DNA of 64,000 nucleotides from Rhizobium sp. Q54 (GTDB taxonomy: Bacteria; Pseudomonadota; Alphaproteobacteria; Micropepsales; Micropepsaceae): NCBI GenBank assembly GCA_945882615.1, contig CAMCWK010000007.1:46372-110371 (forward strand), given 5' to 3'. Under the pieces are notes generated by a model. It saw only the letters and a list, made by a program, of their open reading frames with translations, did not search any database and was not told where the DNA came from. Shown here one piece after another: positions 32,101-39,589 of the stretch (its first letter is position 1; each line of letters opens with the position of its first letter). The position numbers were made by a program, and so were the translations under genes.

Positions 32101-32873
32101 ATCACGCCGGCATTGACGAAGCTGCCGCCCGAGGCGGTGGGACAGGTGAAGCCGGATGGCGCGGCGGTATCGCTGGCGCAGCTGTTGATGCCGCCATTGA
32201 CCTGGATGCCGATCAGGCCAGCCCCGGCGGCCGAGATCGAACCGCTATTGACGAAATTGCCGTTCACGGTGCCGTCCAGCAGCGCCACGATCGAATTGGA
32301 CTGCTGCGAGTTGGCGCTGGCATTCTGGATGATGCCGCTGCCGCCCAGAACGATGTTGCTGGTGACCTTGGTGTTCTGCTGCAGCCAGAAGGCGACCGAA
32401 CTGTCGCCCTGGATCAGCATGGAAGAGCTTTGGGTGGTGATGCCGCTGGTGCTGAGGCCGGTCAGCGTGATGGGCCCATAATAGGTGCCGTTGCCGGTGA
32501 CGAGGACGCCGCGCTTGCCGGTGCCGCCACCCGCCAGATCGATGGTGCCGGTCGAAACCAGGCCGTTGGACGGGGGAAACAGCACACCGGAATTGACGCT
32601 GGTGTCGATCTGGATGCCGACGGCATCGCTGGTGCCGGTATTGGCGATGAAGCCGGCATTGTTCACGAAGTTGTTGGAGTTGATCGTCACCGCCGGGCCG
32701 GCGGCGGTGATGCCGATGCCGCCATTGGGGGCGTTGATGATGATGTTGCCCGCGCTGGCGGTGGTCAGGGCCGTGCTGGTCGAGGTGGAGATTTCGGTGT
32801 CGGCATGCGCGCTGGCAACGGCCGCCAGCAGGGCAGCCGCAGCGGCGGAAAGCATCAAACGGTGCTTGGTCAA
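29199..32873 (-). CDS. large autotransporter (type Va-like) protein
   Basis: A 1224-residue surface protein. The TTG at 32873 follows AGAGG at five bases and yields signal peptide MTKHRLMLSAAAAALLAAVA (cleaved near AHAD). Residues about 30-900 form the passenger: Asn/Gly/Ser/Thr-rich repeats of beta-helix type (for example TINNSGVILGDLLFGSAGNN). The last 280 residues look like the autotransporter barrel (FGFALGVDGGG, WFMLTGYTHWQGR and FFDTQLSAGYGQF, then paired strands), ending VLGRI without the usual terminal Phe. The passenger has a few Cys, unusual for this class. No protease or haemagglutinin motif was recognised; adhesion is a guess. Confidence 0.85.
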   Translation of the reverse strand: MTKHRLMLSAAAAALLAAVASAHADTEISTSTSTALTTASAGNIIINAPNGGIGITAAGPAVTINSNNFVNNAGFIANTGTSDAVGIQIDTSVNSGVLFPPSNGLVSTGTIDLAGGGTGKRGVLVTGNGTYYGPITLTGLSTSGITTQSSSMLIQGDSSVAFWLQQNTKVTSNIVLGGSGIIQNASANSQQSNSIVALLDGTVNGNFVNSGSISAAGAGLIGIQVNGGINSCASDTAAPSGFTCPTASGGSFVNAGVISLTGTGTPNQRGGNPESGSAVIISSSIAGGFVNAGPGTGSNIPVALIAANGLVTATGLVQPTILIDPSRSVTALTPASRGPAILGPVTADMDPVNPGYSFINRGAIQAQPMDAQLSAAALIIQGSSSTYFTCLSASVGTCTGVNAGAPQTNTGGFLSTGDISATALTNITSRTSGTVSAAAIYIGAYSTVPRLDFQQQSVGGNTQTQGTVSAVVSGVGQGTANAITIAQNAVVPFINIGRGASITAQVETVTTTPNRDVASASSPFALVSQTITDQSGSVKLINNAGSITAVNTEMTPSAGTSVVSIQRAIDLTASTTGGATINNSGVILGDLLFGSAGNNNVLNVGNTGASGTANATGVVNTPSNYAIIGASLISRPSTGVPSANATLLDFGSGTGHQLNVGGYGYLNADIRSGVGALDVTVENNGLLFIANTTTSLQANNFFARTNAILGLSIAQANLNSLTPVVQAVNADLTGANLALQFGTFISSGFTAASVAAPTTQSVTLIRAATLVDNTLDDQNARLGQNTPFLFESPANAGIVAGDNGPTPLSFGSSGGQQTLQLNLRPRSVNAVNANGSPGLNLSGDAKNQFPFIAAALATDNDLGAAVATSMTVYNTPGVASSGINVAASQQQAQQVFGKFAPDVSGGAREIAILITDQATGPVAARQRLLRQYGKVPGEMTLWGEEFTGQITNKGRVGGAGTVSSFKDHGFGFALGVDGGGPRNGWYGGAFTFYTGDVQQQLPRTSKTNTQWFMLTGYTHWQGRTVFFDTQLSAGYGQFNSERPLTFGGGTRTATSKRAGTMGALGAKGGLMLKYFGVDMDPYLALDGMTLREEGYTESGGGTGMNLEVDSYFASSLRSAVGLDTKKVLPIWGFELTPGARVGYRYELLQQPVKVKAGFESTGGLATAGNVLTFVGPDPDKGSTLLGVSLGAGTDTWHVGINYDWLRGDNGSTTQVGIISVLGRI

Positions 32874-33220
32874 CACAACCTCTTTAAAATCTTGCGCTGG
32901 GATCACGGTCGATCCGCTGATCCGCAGCCTTGCCTGTGGGACGGTCCGCTCCTGAACCTGGCTTGCCGACAGCGCCGGCAGCCCACCCCTATGTCCTGTG
33001 CCGGGCCACCCCCAGCGCCCCCAAAGGGGCCCCAAAGGGGGTCCTGCGAGCGCCTTTGTACCCGGCTATGGTCCCGGTTCAACAGCAATTTTCGCCTTTG
33101 CACCGCCCGGCGGGCGGGCGCGGCAGCCTGAATTGCGCCATTGGCGGGCTTATTAAGGGGGCATTAGCGCCCCGTGACGCAAAATCCCGCGTGAAAAAGC
33201 CTTAACCCGCGATCATTTCC

Positions 33221-34495
33221 ATGACCCAGGCCCGCCACACCGGCTTTGCCAGACTCTCCCAGAAGGACGTGAGCGCGGCGATCGCCCGCCACGAGATGCT
33301 CTATTCCGGGCGCATGGGCGGGGCCCGCGCCGTCTTCGCCTTTTGCGACATTTCGGGCCTCGACCTGTCCGGGCGCAACCTGGCCGATGCCGATTTCACC
33401 GGCGCGGTGATGGAAGAAACCAATTTCGCCGGCGCCAAGCTGGACAGCGCCAGCTTCTTTGGCGCCGACCTGCGCCGCTGCAATCTCGAAGGCGCCTCGA
33501 TGCGCCGGGCCGACATGCGCGGCGCATCCCTGCGCGGCGCCAACCTGATCGGCACCGATCTCTACGAAGCGGACCTGCGCGAAGGCACCATCGCCGAGAA
33601 GGACAAATACGGAAACCTGCGTGTGCTGCAGCATGACATCGGCGCCTCGGAAATGCCGGCGGCGATGATGAACAGCGCCAACCTGTCGGGCGCCAAGATG
33701 ACCGGCGCCATGGCGGTGCAGGCCGATTTCACCGACGCCATCATGAAAGGCTGCCGCCTGACCCGCGCCAACCTGCGCCAGGCGCGCCTGACCGGCGCCA
33801 ATCTGGAAAATGCCGACCTGTCGGGCTGCAACCTGACCGGCGCCGACATGGCGGGCTGCATCCTGATCGGCGCGACCATGGATTTCGCCACCACCCACGG
33901 CGCGGACATGAGCAAGATTCTCACCGAAGCGGTGGTGCCCGATGTCGCCCAGGTGCTGATCGTCGACAAGCTGCTGGAAGAACATACACGCTGGGCCGAA
34001 AGCGAAGGACGCGACGGCAAGCCCGCCGATCTCACCGGCATGGACCTGCGCCATGTCACCTCGCTGTCCCACCGCATGCTCACCGCCCTGATCGCGCCCG
34101 ACGCACTGTTCTATGGCGTCAATCTGGAAGGCGCCTCGCTGCAAGGCTCCAACCTTGCCAATTGCGACCTGCGCTCGGCCAAGATGGGCGGCGCGGACCT
34201 GCGCGGCGTCAATCTGTCCGGCGCGCAGCTCAACCATGCCGACCTGCGCGATACCAAGCTGGGGCCCTTGATGATTGCGGGCGGGCGCATGTTGCCGGCG
34301 CGGCTGGACAATGCCCAGGCCCGTTACGCCGACCTGCGCGGCGCCGATCTGCGCCGGGCGCGCCTGTCAGGCTGTGACCTGTCCTATGCCAACATGTCGG
34401 ACGCCGACATGCGCGACACCGAAACCGAAGGCGCCGATTTCTCCGGCGCCAAGCTGTCGGCGCGTTTCGCGGAAGCCCTGGCGGCTTCTGCTTAA
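33221..34495 (+). CDS. pentapeptide-repeat protein
   Basis: A 424-residue protein. Residues about 40-125, 140-230 and 290-415 are made of A(D/N)LxG-type pentapeptides (ADLRRCNLEGASMRRADMRG and similar), which fold as a right-handed quadrilateral beta-helix. A non-repeat helical insert lies at about 230-285. Pentapeptide-repeat proteins include DNA mimics that protect gyrase and many of unknown role. The N-terminal 40 residues are helical. The ATG at 33221 follows a GATCATTTCC stretch with only weak ribosome-site character. Confidence 0.85.
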   Translation: MTQARHTGFARLSQKDVSAAIARHEMLYSGRMGGARAVFAFCDISGLDLSGRNLADADFTGAVMEETNFAGAKLDSASFFGADLRRCNLEGASMRRADMRGASLRGANLIGTDLYEADLREGTIAEKDKYGNLRVLQHDIGASEMPAAMMNSANLSGAKMTGAMAVQADFTDAIMKGCRLTRANLRQARLTGANLENADLSGCNLTGADMAGCILIGATMDFATTHGADMSKILTEAVVPDVAQVLIVDKLLEEHTRWAESEGRDGKPADLTGMDLRHVTSLSHRMLTALIAPDALFYGVNLEGASLQGSNLANCDLRSAKMGGADLRGVNLSGAQLNHADLRDTKLGPLMIAGGRMLPARLDNAQARYADLRGADLRRARLSGCDLSYANMSDADMRDTETEGADFSGAKLSARFAEALAASA

Positions 34496-34500
34496 CGCTG

Positions 34501-34594
34501 ACCCCCTCCGGTTTCAGCTTCCGCGAAGCTGTCGCTTCGCTCGCTGAAACCACCTCCCCCTCTTGTGCGCTACGCGCACGATGGGGGTGAGCAT
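34501..34594. repeat. GGTTTCAGC palindromic repeat, copy A
   Basis: CCCCTCC-GGTTTCAGC...GCTGAAACC-ACCTCCCCC around an inner GC hairpin. Its complement recurs at 38976-39067 in the opposite orientation over about 65 bases. It starts five bases after the pentapeptide-repeat gene's stop. Confidence 0.7.
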
Positions 34595-34719
34595 GGCGGC
34601 CAAGCCATGCGAACGGCCTGCGCTGGTGTCCGCAAGGCGGAACTTGTTGCAACTTTCGGCTCTAATCTTCCTCCTCCCGCGTTTGCTAAAGGCGAACGAG
34701 AAGAAAAGGAGAGAGATTC

Positions 34720-35010
34720 ATGAAACTCGCCATTATCGGCGCGGCGGCCGTCAGCTTGGCCCTTGCCCTGCCCGCTTCGGCGCAGCGCATGTCCGATACG
34801 CCCCCTGTGGGCGCCAAAACCAGTTCCGGCGCCGCCGGCTATGTCCCGCCCAACGGCATGGTCAACGGTTCCACCTCCATGGCCAAATTCGAGGCGGTTC
34901 GCAGCCCGACCCGGCTGGGCCCACCGCGCGGCTAGTATGAACGGGACACCTATCGCCTGAACAACCCGCGCTATGCGCCTTACCAGGAACGGCGATACTA
35001 TTACGATTGA
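34720..35010 (+). pseudogene. exported small protein interrupted by an in-frame TAG
   Basis: The ATG at 34720 has a strong ribosome site (AAAGGAGAGA). Signal peptide residues 1-20 (ending ASAQ). The frame stops at TAG 34933-34935 after 71 residues, but directly after it the same frame runs on with 24 Tyr/Arg-rich codons (YERDTYRLNNPRYAP, then YQERRYYYD) to a TGA at 35008. This continuation has the composition of a real C-terminus, so a Trp (TGG) codon probably became TAG. The short product may still be made. It could also be a sequencing error. Confidence 0.6.
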
Positions 35011-35028
35011 CGCCTGCCCCATTCAGCA

Positions 35029-35063
35029 AACAGCCGCCTTTCCCGAAGGGAGAGGCGGCTGTT
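35029..35063 (+). terminator. strong hairpin without T-tract
   Basis: AACAGCCGCC...GGCGGCTGTT with an inner TCCC-GAA-GGGA loop. It lies 19 bases after the TGA at 35010 and probably ends transcription or stabilises the message; a T-tract is lacking. Confidence 0.6.
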
Positions 35064-35102
35064 GCGTGTGATCCACCCCGATTTTTCGAGCGTATAAGAT
35101 TC

Positions 35103-35279
35103 ATGGACGTCAGACCCACGGCACTGGAACGCGCCTTCGCCCTTGCGGAGGACGGAAAACCCCTGGCGGTGATCCGCGAAACCCTGAAGCATGAAGGCTA
35201 TGATCAGGGGCATCTGAGCAGTCCCACCATCCGCAAGCAGCTGATCGCCAAAACCGCTGCCGCCAAGGCGTCCGCCTGA
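35103..35279 (+). CDS. 58-residue soluble protein
   Basis: A protein from the ATG at 35103 (MDVRPTALERAFALAEDGKP), helical throughout, with a helix-turn-helix-like arrangement LAVIRETLKHEGYDQGHL and a basic C-terminus. Similar small proteins of 55-70 residues occur in other alphaproteobacteria, as I recall, without known function. The composition fits the chromosome. A GGAACC...CGTT/hairpin region follows. Confidence 0.6.
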   Translation: MDVRPTALERAFALAEDGKPLAVIRETLKHEGYDQGHLSSPTIRKQLIAKTAAAKASA

Positions 35280-35308
35280 TCCTTCACGTGTTTTCTCTGA
35301 ACTGATTC

Positions 35309-35336
35309 GCGGAACCGTTTCAGGGGTTTCCGCGTT
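35309..35336 (+). other. hairpin or stress-type promoter before the TonB-dependent receptor
   Basis: CGCGGAACC...GGTTTCCGCG is a hairpin (35309-35335). The same bases also read GGAAC, 17 bases, CGTT, an EcfG consensus, 36 bases before the receptor ATG at 35372. The two readings cannot both be right without evidence. The hairpin may simply be the terminator of the preceding gene. Confidence 0.35.
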
Positions 35337-35371
35337 GTTCCCGCTTGGCGCGAACTGCGCCGGGGGCCGCT

Positions 35372-37312
35372 ATGCTTTACGATTTTCGACGCCGATCCCG
35401 ACGCCTATATAAGTGTGCGCCCCCGGCCGCGGCGATGGCGCTGAGCGCGATCCTGGCCCCGGGCCCCGCCCGGGCCGACGCGACCCTGAGTGATCTTTCC
35501 GCTTTGTCGATCGAGGACCTGGCCAATGTGCCGGTCACCTCGGTTTCGCGCCGTCCCCAGCCGCTCAGCCAGGCCCCGGCCTCGATCTATGTCATCAACC
35601 AGGACGATATCCGCCGTACCGCCGGCACCTCGATCCCAGAAATCCTGCGCCTGGCGCCCAACCTGCAGGTGGCGCGGCTCAATTCCGCCAGCTACGGCAT
35701 CAGCGCGCGCGGCTTCAACCATTCCACCGCCACCTCCAACAAGCTTCTGGTGCTGATGGACGGACGCACCGTCTATTCGCCGCTCTTCTCCGGCGTGTTC
35801 TGGGATTCCCAGCACACCATGCTGGCCGATATCGACCGGGTGGAAGTGATCAGCGGCCCCGCCGGCACGCTGTGGGGATCGAATGCGGTCAATGGCGTGA
35901 TCAACATCACCAGCAAGAACAGCCGCGAGACCCAGGGCACGCTGATCGATGCCCGCGCCGGCAGCCTCCAAGACAATCTCAGCGCCCGCCATGGCGGCAT
36001 GATGGATACCAATACCAGCTACCGCATCTATGCCAGCGGTATTCACAACCGCGCTTTGTCGCGCGTCGACCGCCTGGCCAGCCACGATGGCTGGAGCAAT
36101 CTTCAGGGCGGCTTCCGCCTCGACTGGACCAACGCCACCGACACCGCCACCCTGCAGGGCGACCTGTATCGCGGCAAGGGCGAGGTGGTGCCCGGCCAGA
36201 TCGCCAATACCATGATCGCCGGCCAGAATCTGATGGCCAGCTGGTCGCGCCAGATGGAAGACCGTTCCACCTTCAAGCTGCAGGCCTATTACGACAATGC
36301 CCGCCGCACCCTGACCAGCGGCATCCGCGCCACCGTCGATACCTATGACATCAGCGCCCAGTATGATTTCGCGCTGGGCGAGGCCCAGACCTTCGTGGTG
36401 GGCGGCGGTTACAGGCGCACCGAGGATGTCTTCCTTGGCGGCCCGGCCACCTCTTTCCTGACGCCCGCGCGCAAGTCCCTTGGCCTGGGCAATGTCTTCG
36501 TCCAGGACACCATCACCCTGAACCCGGCGCTGTCGCTGACGCTGGGCGTGAAGCTGGAACACAATGACTATACCGGCGCAGAATTCATGCCCGATGCGCG
36601 GCTGGCCTGGCGGGCGTCGGGTACCTCGGTGGTATGGCTGTCGGCGGCCCGCGCCGTGCGCACCCCGTCGCGTTTCGACACCGAGCTGTTCGCCACCACC
36701 ACCTTTGCGGGCGGGCCGGGCTTTGTCTCCGAGGACCTTTTGGCCTTTGAGCTGGGCTATCGCGGCCAGCCGCTGAGCGATGTCTCTGTCTCGGTGTCGG
36801 CCTACTTCAACATCTATGAGGACCTGCGCACGGTGGAAGCCACCACCCCCACGGTCTTCCCGCTGATGGTGAAGAACGGCATGGAAGGCAACACCTATGG
36901 CGTCGAGGCCTGGGGCACCTATGCCGCCACCGACTGGTGGCGGCTGAAGGCCGGCGCCAACGCCATCCGCAAGGAGCTGCATCTCAAACCCGGCAACCGC
37001 GACTTTTTCGGCGTTGCCTTCGCGGGCAACGATCCGTCCTTCCAGTTCCAAGCGCAGTCCGACATGGATCTGGGAACGGACGTGAACTTCAATGTCAGCC
37101 TGCGCAGCATCGACGCGCTGGCGAGCCCGCGCGTGGGCGCCTATACCGAGGCCGACGCCAAGATCACCTGGCGGGTGGTGGACAATCTGCAGCTCTCGCT
37201 GGCCGGCATGAACCTGCTGCACGAACGCCACGTGGAGTTCATCAACGGCTCGCTGCCGCCCCTGGCCATCCCGCGCAGCGTCTATCTCAGCGCCCGGCTG
37301 GAACTGCCGTAA
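35372..37312 (+). CDS. TonB-dependent outer-membrane receptor (IroN/FepA-like plug and barrel)
   Basis: A 646-residue receptor. Signal-like N-terminus (residues 15-35, ending PARAD). A plug domain at about 45-165 has VTSVSRRPQPLSQAPASIYV (the TonB box region is uncertain), DIRRTAGTSIPEILRLAP, VLMDGRTVYSP and RVEVISGPAGTLWGSNAVNG. The barrel follows, ending in strand YLSARLELP. This is the small type common for siderophore, cobalamin or carbohydrate uptake; the substrate is not shown. The ATG at 35372 was chosen over a TTG at 35345. Confidence 0.9.
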   Translation: MLYDFRRRSRRLYKCAPPAAAMALSAILAPGPARADATLSDLSALSIEDLANVPVTSVSRRPQPLSQAPASIYVINQDDIRRTAGTSIPEILRLAPNLQVARLNSASYGISARGFNHSTATSNKLLVLMDGRTVYSPLFSGVFWDSQHTMLADIDRVEVISGPAGTLWGSNAVNGVINITSKNSRETQGTLIDARAGSLQDNLSARHGGMMDTNTSYRIYASGIHNRALSRVDRLASHDGWSNLQGGFRLDWTNATDTATLQGDLYRGKGEVVPGQIANTMIAGQNLMASWSRQMEDRSTFKLQAYYDNARRTLTSGIRATVDTYDISAQYDFALGEAQTFVVGGGYRRTEDVFLGGPATSFLTPARKSLGLGNVFVQDTITLNPALSLTLGVKLEHNDYTGAEFMPDARLAWRASGTSVVWLSAARAVRTPSRFDTELFATTTFAGGPGFVSEDLLAFELGYRGQPLSDVSVSVSAYFNIYEDLRTVEATTPTVFPLMVKNGMEGNTYGVEAWGTYAATDWWRLKAGANAIRKELHLKPGNRDFFGVAFAGNDPSFQFQAQSDMDLGTDVNFNVSLRSIDALASPRVGAYTEADAKITWRVVDNLQLSLAGMNLLHERHVEFINGSLPPLAIPRSVYLSARLELP

Positions 37313-37319
37313 GGGTATG

Positions 37320-37469
37320 TTGCGGCGCAAAAAACCGCCCTTGAGGCGGAAAAATCCCACTTGGAAGATTTGTACGATTTATGACAATCTGTGTTTGTGG
37401 GGGTCTGACCAATGCCCCCTGGCAACGCTAGAAGCCCGGCTCCCCCTCAGGACGCCGGGCTTCTTTTTT
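37320..37469 (+). ncRNA. possible small RNA or 3' UTR ending in a strong terminator
   Basis: Between the receptor and the convergent lysine-rich gene: a hairpin (CCGCC-CTTGA-GGCGG), a second stem (GGGG...CCCC around 37400) and the terminator at 37431-37469. It could be the structured 3' UTR of the receptor gene or an independent small RNA. No coding frame. Confidence 0.35.
37431..37469 (+). terminator. intrinsic terminator
   Basis: GAAGCCCGGC...GCCGGGCTTC, ten perfect pairs with a 13-base loop, followed by six T. It lies 119 bases after the receptor stop. Confidence 0.92.
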
Positions 37470-37484
37470 GCTGTTCGCTGGATA

Positions 37485-37649
37485 TCAGGCGCGCTTGCGC
37501 TTCGCGGTCTTCTTGGCAGTCTTCTTCTTGCTGGTCTTTTTCGCGGACTTGCGCTTGGCGGTCTTCTTCTTCGGCGTGCCGGTGAAGAAGTCGGTGATGG
37601 TCTTTTCAAGGGCGGCAAGACGTTTTTCAAAAGCGCTGGACTTGGCCAT
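37485..37649 (-). CDS. lysine-rich histone-H1-like small protein (paralogue 1)
   Basis: A 54-residue protein from the ATG at 37649 behind AGAGGAGATC. The N-terminal half is an amphipathic helix (AFEKRLAALEKTITDFFTG). The second half is Lys/Ala/Thr-rich, like histone H1 tails (KKTAKRKSAKKTSKKKTAKK). It resembles the 69-residue protein at 41950 in having the same order of helix and basic tail. DNA binding or polyanion binding is likely. A GGAAC-N18-GTT stress-type promoter lies upstream. Confidence 0.65.
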   Translation of the reverse strand: MAKSSAFEKRLAALEKTITDFFTGTPKKKTAKRKSAKKTSKKKTAKKTAKRKRA

Positions 37650-37681
37650 GATGATCTCCTCTGGCGGTTGGTTGCTTGAGC

Positions 37682-37707
37682 AACTCGCCAAACCGGCAAC
37701 AAGTTCC
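37682..37707 (-). promoter_or_regulatory. candidate EcfG-type promoter
   Basis: On the minus strand: GGAAC, 18 bases, GTT (the -10 reads AGTT, one base off CGTT), 33 bases before the lysine-rich gene's ATG. Confidence 0.4.
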
Positions 37708-37721
37708 AAAACCCGCCTCTA

Positions 37722-37955
37722 CTAAGGCCAGACCTTGCGGCAATGCCCGTCGGCTTCCTGCACACACACCATCACCTCCAGCCCATTGTGATGATCGCGC
37801 TCGGCCGCCTTCACCGCCTGGGCAATGGCGGCGTTGAGGTCATGGGCGAACAGCCCGGTCAGCGCCTCGTCGCGCTCGACCAGCCAGCCGTCTTCATCGG
37901 GGATGACATGATACTCACGGGTCTGCGCCTTGGCGGCTTTGGGTGTCCTGGCCAT
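37722..37955 (-). CDS. DUF2188-family protein
   Basis: A 77-residue protein of the DUF2188 type: EYHVIPDEDGWLVERDEALT, then a helix (HDLNAAIAQAVKAAERDH) and LEVMVCVQEADGHCRKVW. The family is small, widespread and of unknown function. An upstream GGAAA-N16-CGTT sequence is a poor match to the stress promoter. It lies 72 bases upstream of the lysine-rich gene on the same strand. Confidence 0.75.
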   Translation of the reverse strand: MARTPKAAKAQTREYHVIPDEDGWLVERDEALTGLFAHDLNAAIAQAVKAAERDHHNGLEVMVCVQEADGHCRKVWP

Positions 37956-37996
37956 GCTTTGGCAACGCGCTCGGCTGATTCTCTTTCCCTGATCGG

Positions 37997-38875
37997 TCAG
38001 GCCGCCAGCGCCGCGCTTTTCGCGCGGATGAACTGCGCCAGGCGCGACAGCGAGACCTTGGCCTCGTTGCGGCTCTGCTCCATCTGAAACAGATGGCCCA
38101 TGCCGTCATAGATCTCGACACTGACCGCGACATTGGCGTCGGCGGCGCGGTCGCCCAGCTTGGAGGCGTCGTCGCGCAAGATCTCCGTCGCCCCCGCATG
38201 CACCATCACCGGCGGAAAGCCGCTCAGCGCCGCCCAGGCCGGCGAGGCATAGGCGTCGCTGGGATTGGACTTGCGCAAATAGCTGCGGGCGCAGAGGAAC
38301 AGGCTTTCCCATTCCAGCACCGTATCGCTGCCGCGATTGCCCAGCACCGAAAGCCCCGACAGCGACAGGTCGGCCCAGGGCGACAGCGCCACGACACCGC
38401 CGGGCATTTCCAGGCTGGCATTCCTGACCGCCAGCGCCACGGCAAAGGCCAGCCCGCCGCCCGCCTCATCGCCCGCCAGAATGACGGAGGAGGCCGGCAC
38501 CTTTGCGATCAGGGCGCGATAGGCATCGATGCCGTCGCGCACCGGGGCGGGAAAGAAACTGGCGGGGGCCAGGCGATAGGCGACGCTGAAGGCGGCAACA
38601 CCGCTGGCTTCCACCAGCTTTCCGATCAGCGGGCGATGAGTCTCGGGGCTGCCGGTGACAAAGCCGCCGCCATGAAAATAGAGGATGGCGCGCGCTGGAT
38701 CGCCGCCGGGGACGCGCAGCCATTCCCCGCCGATGGGGCCGAGCTGGCCGGGCGTGACCTCCAACGATGCCGGGGCCGCGCCGAACCGGGCGAACTGGGC
38801 GTCATAGCGCGCCCGCACATCCTCGATGCTGGCGGGGGCCTTGGGCGTCGTCAGGGATTGCGGCCAGAACGCCAT
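37997..38875 (-). CDS. HSL-family alpha/beta hydrolase lacking the catalytic serine
   Basis: A 292-residue member of the hormone-sensitive-lipase family: oxyanion-hole motif HGGG at 68-71, then VAYRLAPASFFPAPVRDGID. The nucleophile elbow should read GDSAGG but is GDEAGG here (G135-D-E137-A-G-G, GAG codon at 38465-38467). The other triad parts look present: the Asp within ILRDDASKLGDRA and the His of YDGMGHLFQ. As written it should not be a serine esterase. It may be a non-catalytic binding protein, as in the plant GID1 family, or may use another mechanism. The codon has changed at two positions, so a single sequencing error is unlikely. Confidence 0.8.
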   Translation of the reverse strand: MAFWPQSLTTPKAPASIEDVRARYDAQFARFGAAPASLEVTPGQLGPIGGEWLRVPGGDPARAILYFHGGGFVTGSPETHRPLIGKLVEASGVAAFSVAYRLAPASFFPAPVRDGIDAYRALIAKVPASSVILAGDEAGGGLAFAVALAVRNASLEMPGGVVALSPWADLSLSGLSVLGNRGSDTVLEWESLFLCARSYLRKSNPSDAYASPAWAALSGFPPVMVHAGATEILRDDASKLGDRAADANVAVSVEIYDGMGHLFQMEQSRNEAKVSLSRLAQFIRAKSAALAA

Positions 38876-38911
38876 GAAGGACCGAAGCAGCTTCTGCCGT
38901 CAGAACCTAAC

Positions 38912-38945
38912 AAAAAATCGGGGGCATCCAAATGGACGCCCCCGA
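38912..38945 (-). terminator. terminator downstream of hsp20
   Basis: TCGGGGGC...GCCCCCGA stem followed, on the minus strand, by six T. It lies 130 bases after the hsp20 stop, beyond a repeat copy. Confidence 0.8.
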
Positions 38946-38975
38946 CTCACTCAATTGTAGAAGCGACTCAGGCCA

Positions 38976-39067
38976 TCCTCCCCCTTCGCGGCGATAGCCG
39001 CGGCAAGGGGGAGGTGGTTTCAGCGTGCGAAGCGCAGCTTCGCGAAAGCTGAAACCGGAGGGGGTTG
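38976..39067. repeat. GGTTTCAGC palindromic repeat, copy B
   Basis: The inverse-complement relative of the element at 34501-34594, sharing the GGTTTCAGC...GCTGAAACC core with its inner hairpin. It also carries an additional CTCCCCC...GGGGGAG stem at its left end. It lies directly after the hsp20 stop. Confidence 0.7.
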
Positions 39068-39075
39068 GCGGCCCC

Positions 39076-39513
39076 TTAGGCCGCCTTCGAACCCTCAATC
39101 GTCTTAAGCTCCGGCGCATTGATGGTGATGCGGCGCGGACGCTTCTCTTCCGGCACGATGCGCTCCAGGTCGACATGCAGCAGGCCGTTTTCCAGGCGCG
39201 CGGCCTTTACTTCGACATGCTCGGCCAGCTGGAAATTGCGCTCAAAGGCCCGGCCCGCGATGCCCTGGTGCAGCACGGTGGCCTTGGGCGCGTCGTCGCG
39301 CTTGCCGGTGATGGTCAGGACGCGGTCCTTCACATCGACCGACAGGTCCTTGTCGGCAAAGCCGGCGACCGCCACGCTGACCCGGTAATTATTCTCGTCG
39401 CTGCGTTCGATATTGTAGGGCGGATAGCCCTGATCGGCGCTGGTATCGAGAAGGTTGAGAAGCTGGTCGAAGCCGACGGTGGAACGGTAAAAGGGGGAAT
39501 AGTCGATACGCAT
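39076..39513 (-). CDS. Hsp20-type small heat-shock protein
   Basis: A 145-residue small heat-shock protein, ATG at 39513 behind GGAGG. It begins MRIDYSPFYRSTVGFDQLLN, followed by the alpha-crystallin domain (YRVSVAVAGFADKDLSVDV, then a FERNFQLAEHVEV segment) and the RRITIN-type C-terminal I-x-I tail. Such proteins hold unfolding proteins during heat stress in large oligomers. A ROSE-like thermometer and a sigma32-like promoter lie upstream, so both transcription and translation should rise with heat. Confidence 0.92.
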   Translation of the reverse strand: MRIDYSPFYRSTVGFDQLLNLLDTSADQGYPPYNIERSDENNYRVSVAVAGFADKDLSVDVKDRVLTITGKRDDAPKATVLHQGIAGRAFERNFQLAEHVEVKAARLENGLLHVDLERIVPEEKRPRRITINAPELKTIEGSKAA

Positions 39514-39583
39514 GAAACAACCTCCAAAAAGCGTTGCGGTTAACCCGCCTCGAAGCGGGAACCGGGCCCAATGCGGCACCCGG
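39514..39583 (-). promoter_or_regulatory. ROSE-like RNA thermometer in the hsp20 leader
   Basis: On the minus strand the ribosome site GGAGG is paired in a hairpin CAACGCTTT...TGGAGGTTG (39518-39536) with a bulged G and U-rich weak pairs, as in ROSE elements. A GC hairpin (CCCGC-TTCGAG-GCGGG, 39544-39559) and a further stem precede it. In ROSE RNAs warming melts the last hairpin and frees the ribosome site. Confidence 0.55.
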
Positions 39584-39589
39584 CAAGCT

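Noticed and set aside
30906..33131. 741-codon open frame on the plus strand
   Set aside because: It is antisense to the autotransporter; its Gly/Ala/Arg/Asp-rich translation mirrors the repeat coding of the real gene, and there is no ribosome site or known domain.
35405..37360. 651-codon open frame on the minus strand
   Set aside because: Antisense to the TonB-dependent receptor, which has plug and barrel signatures; the shadow has none.
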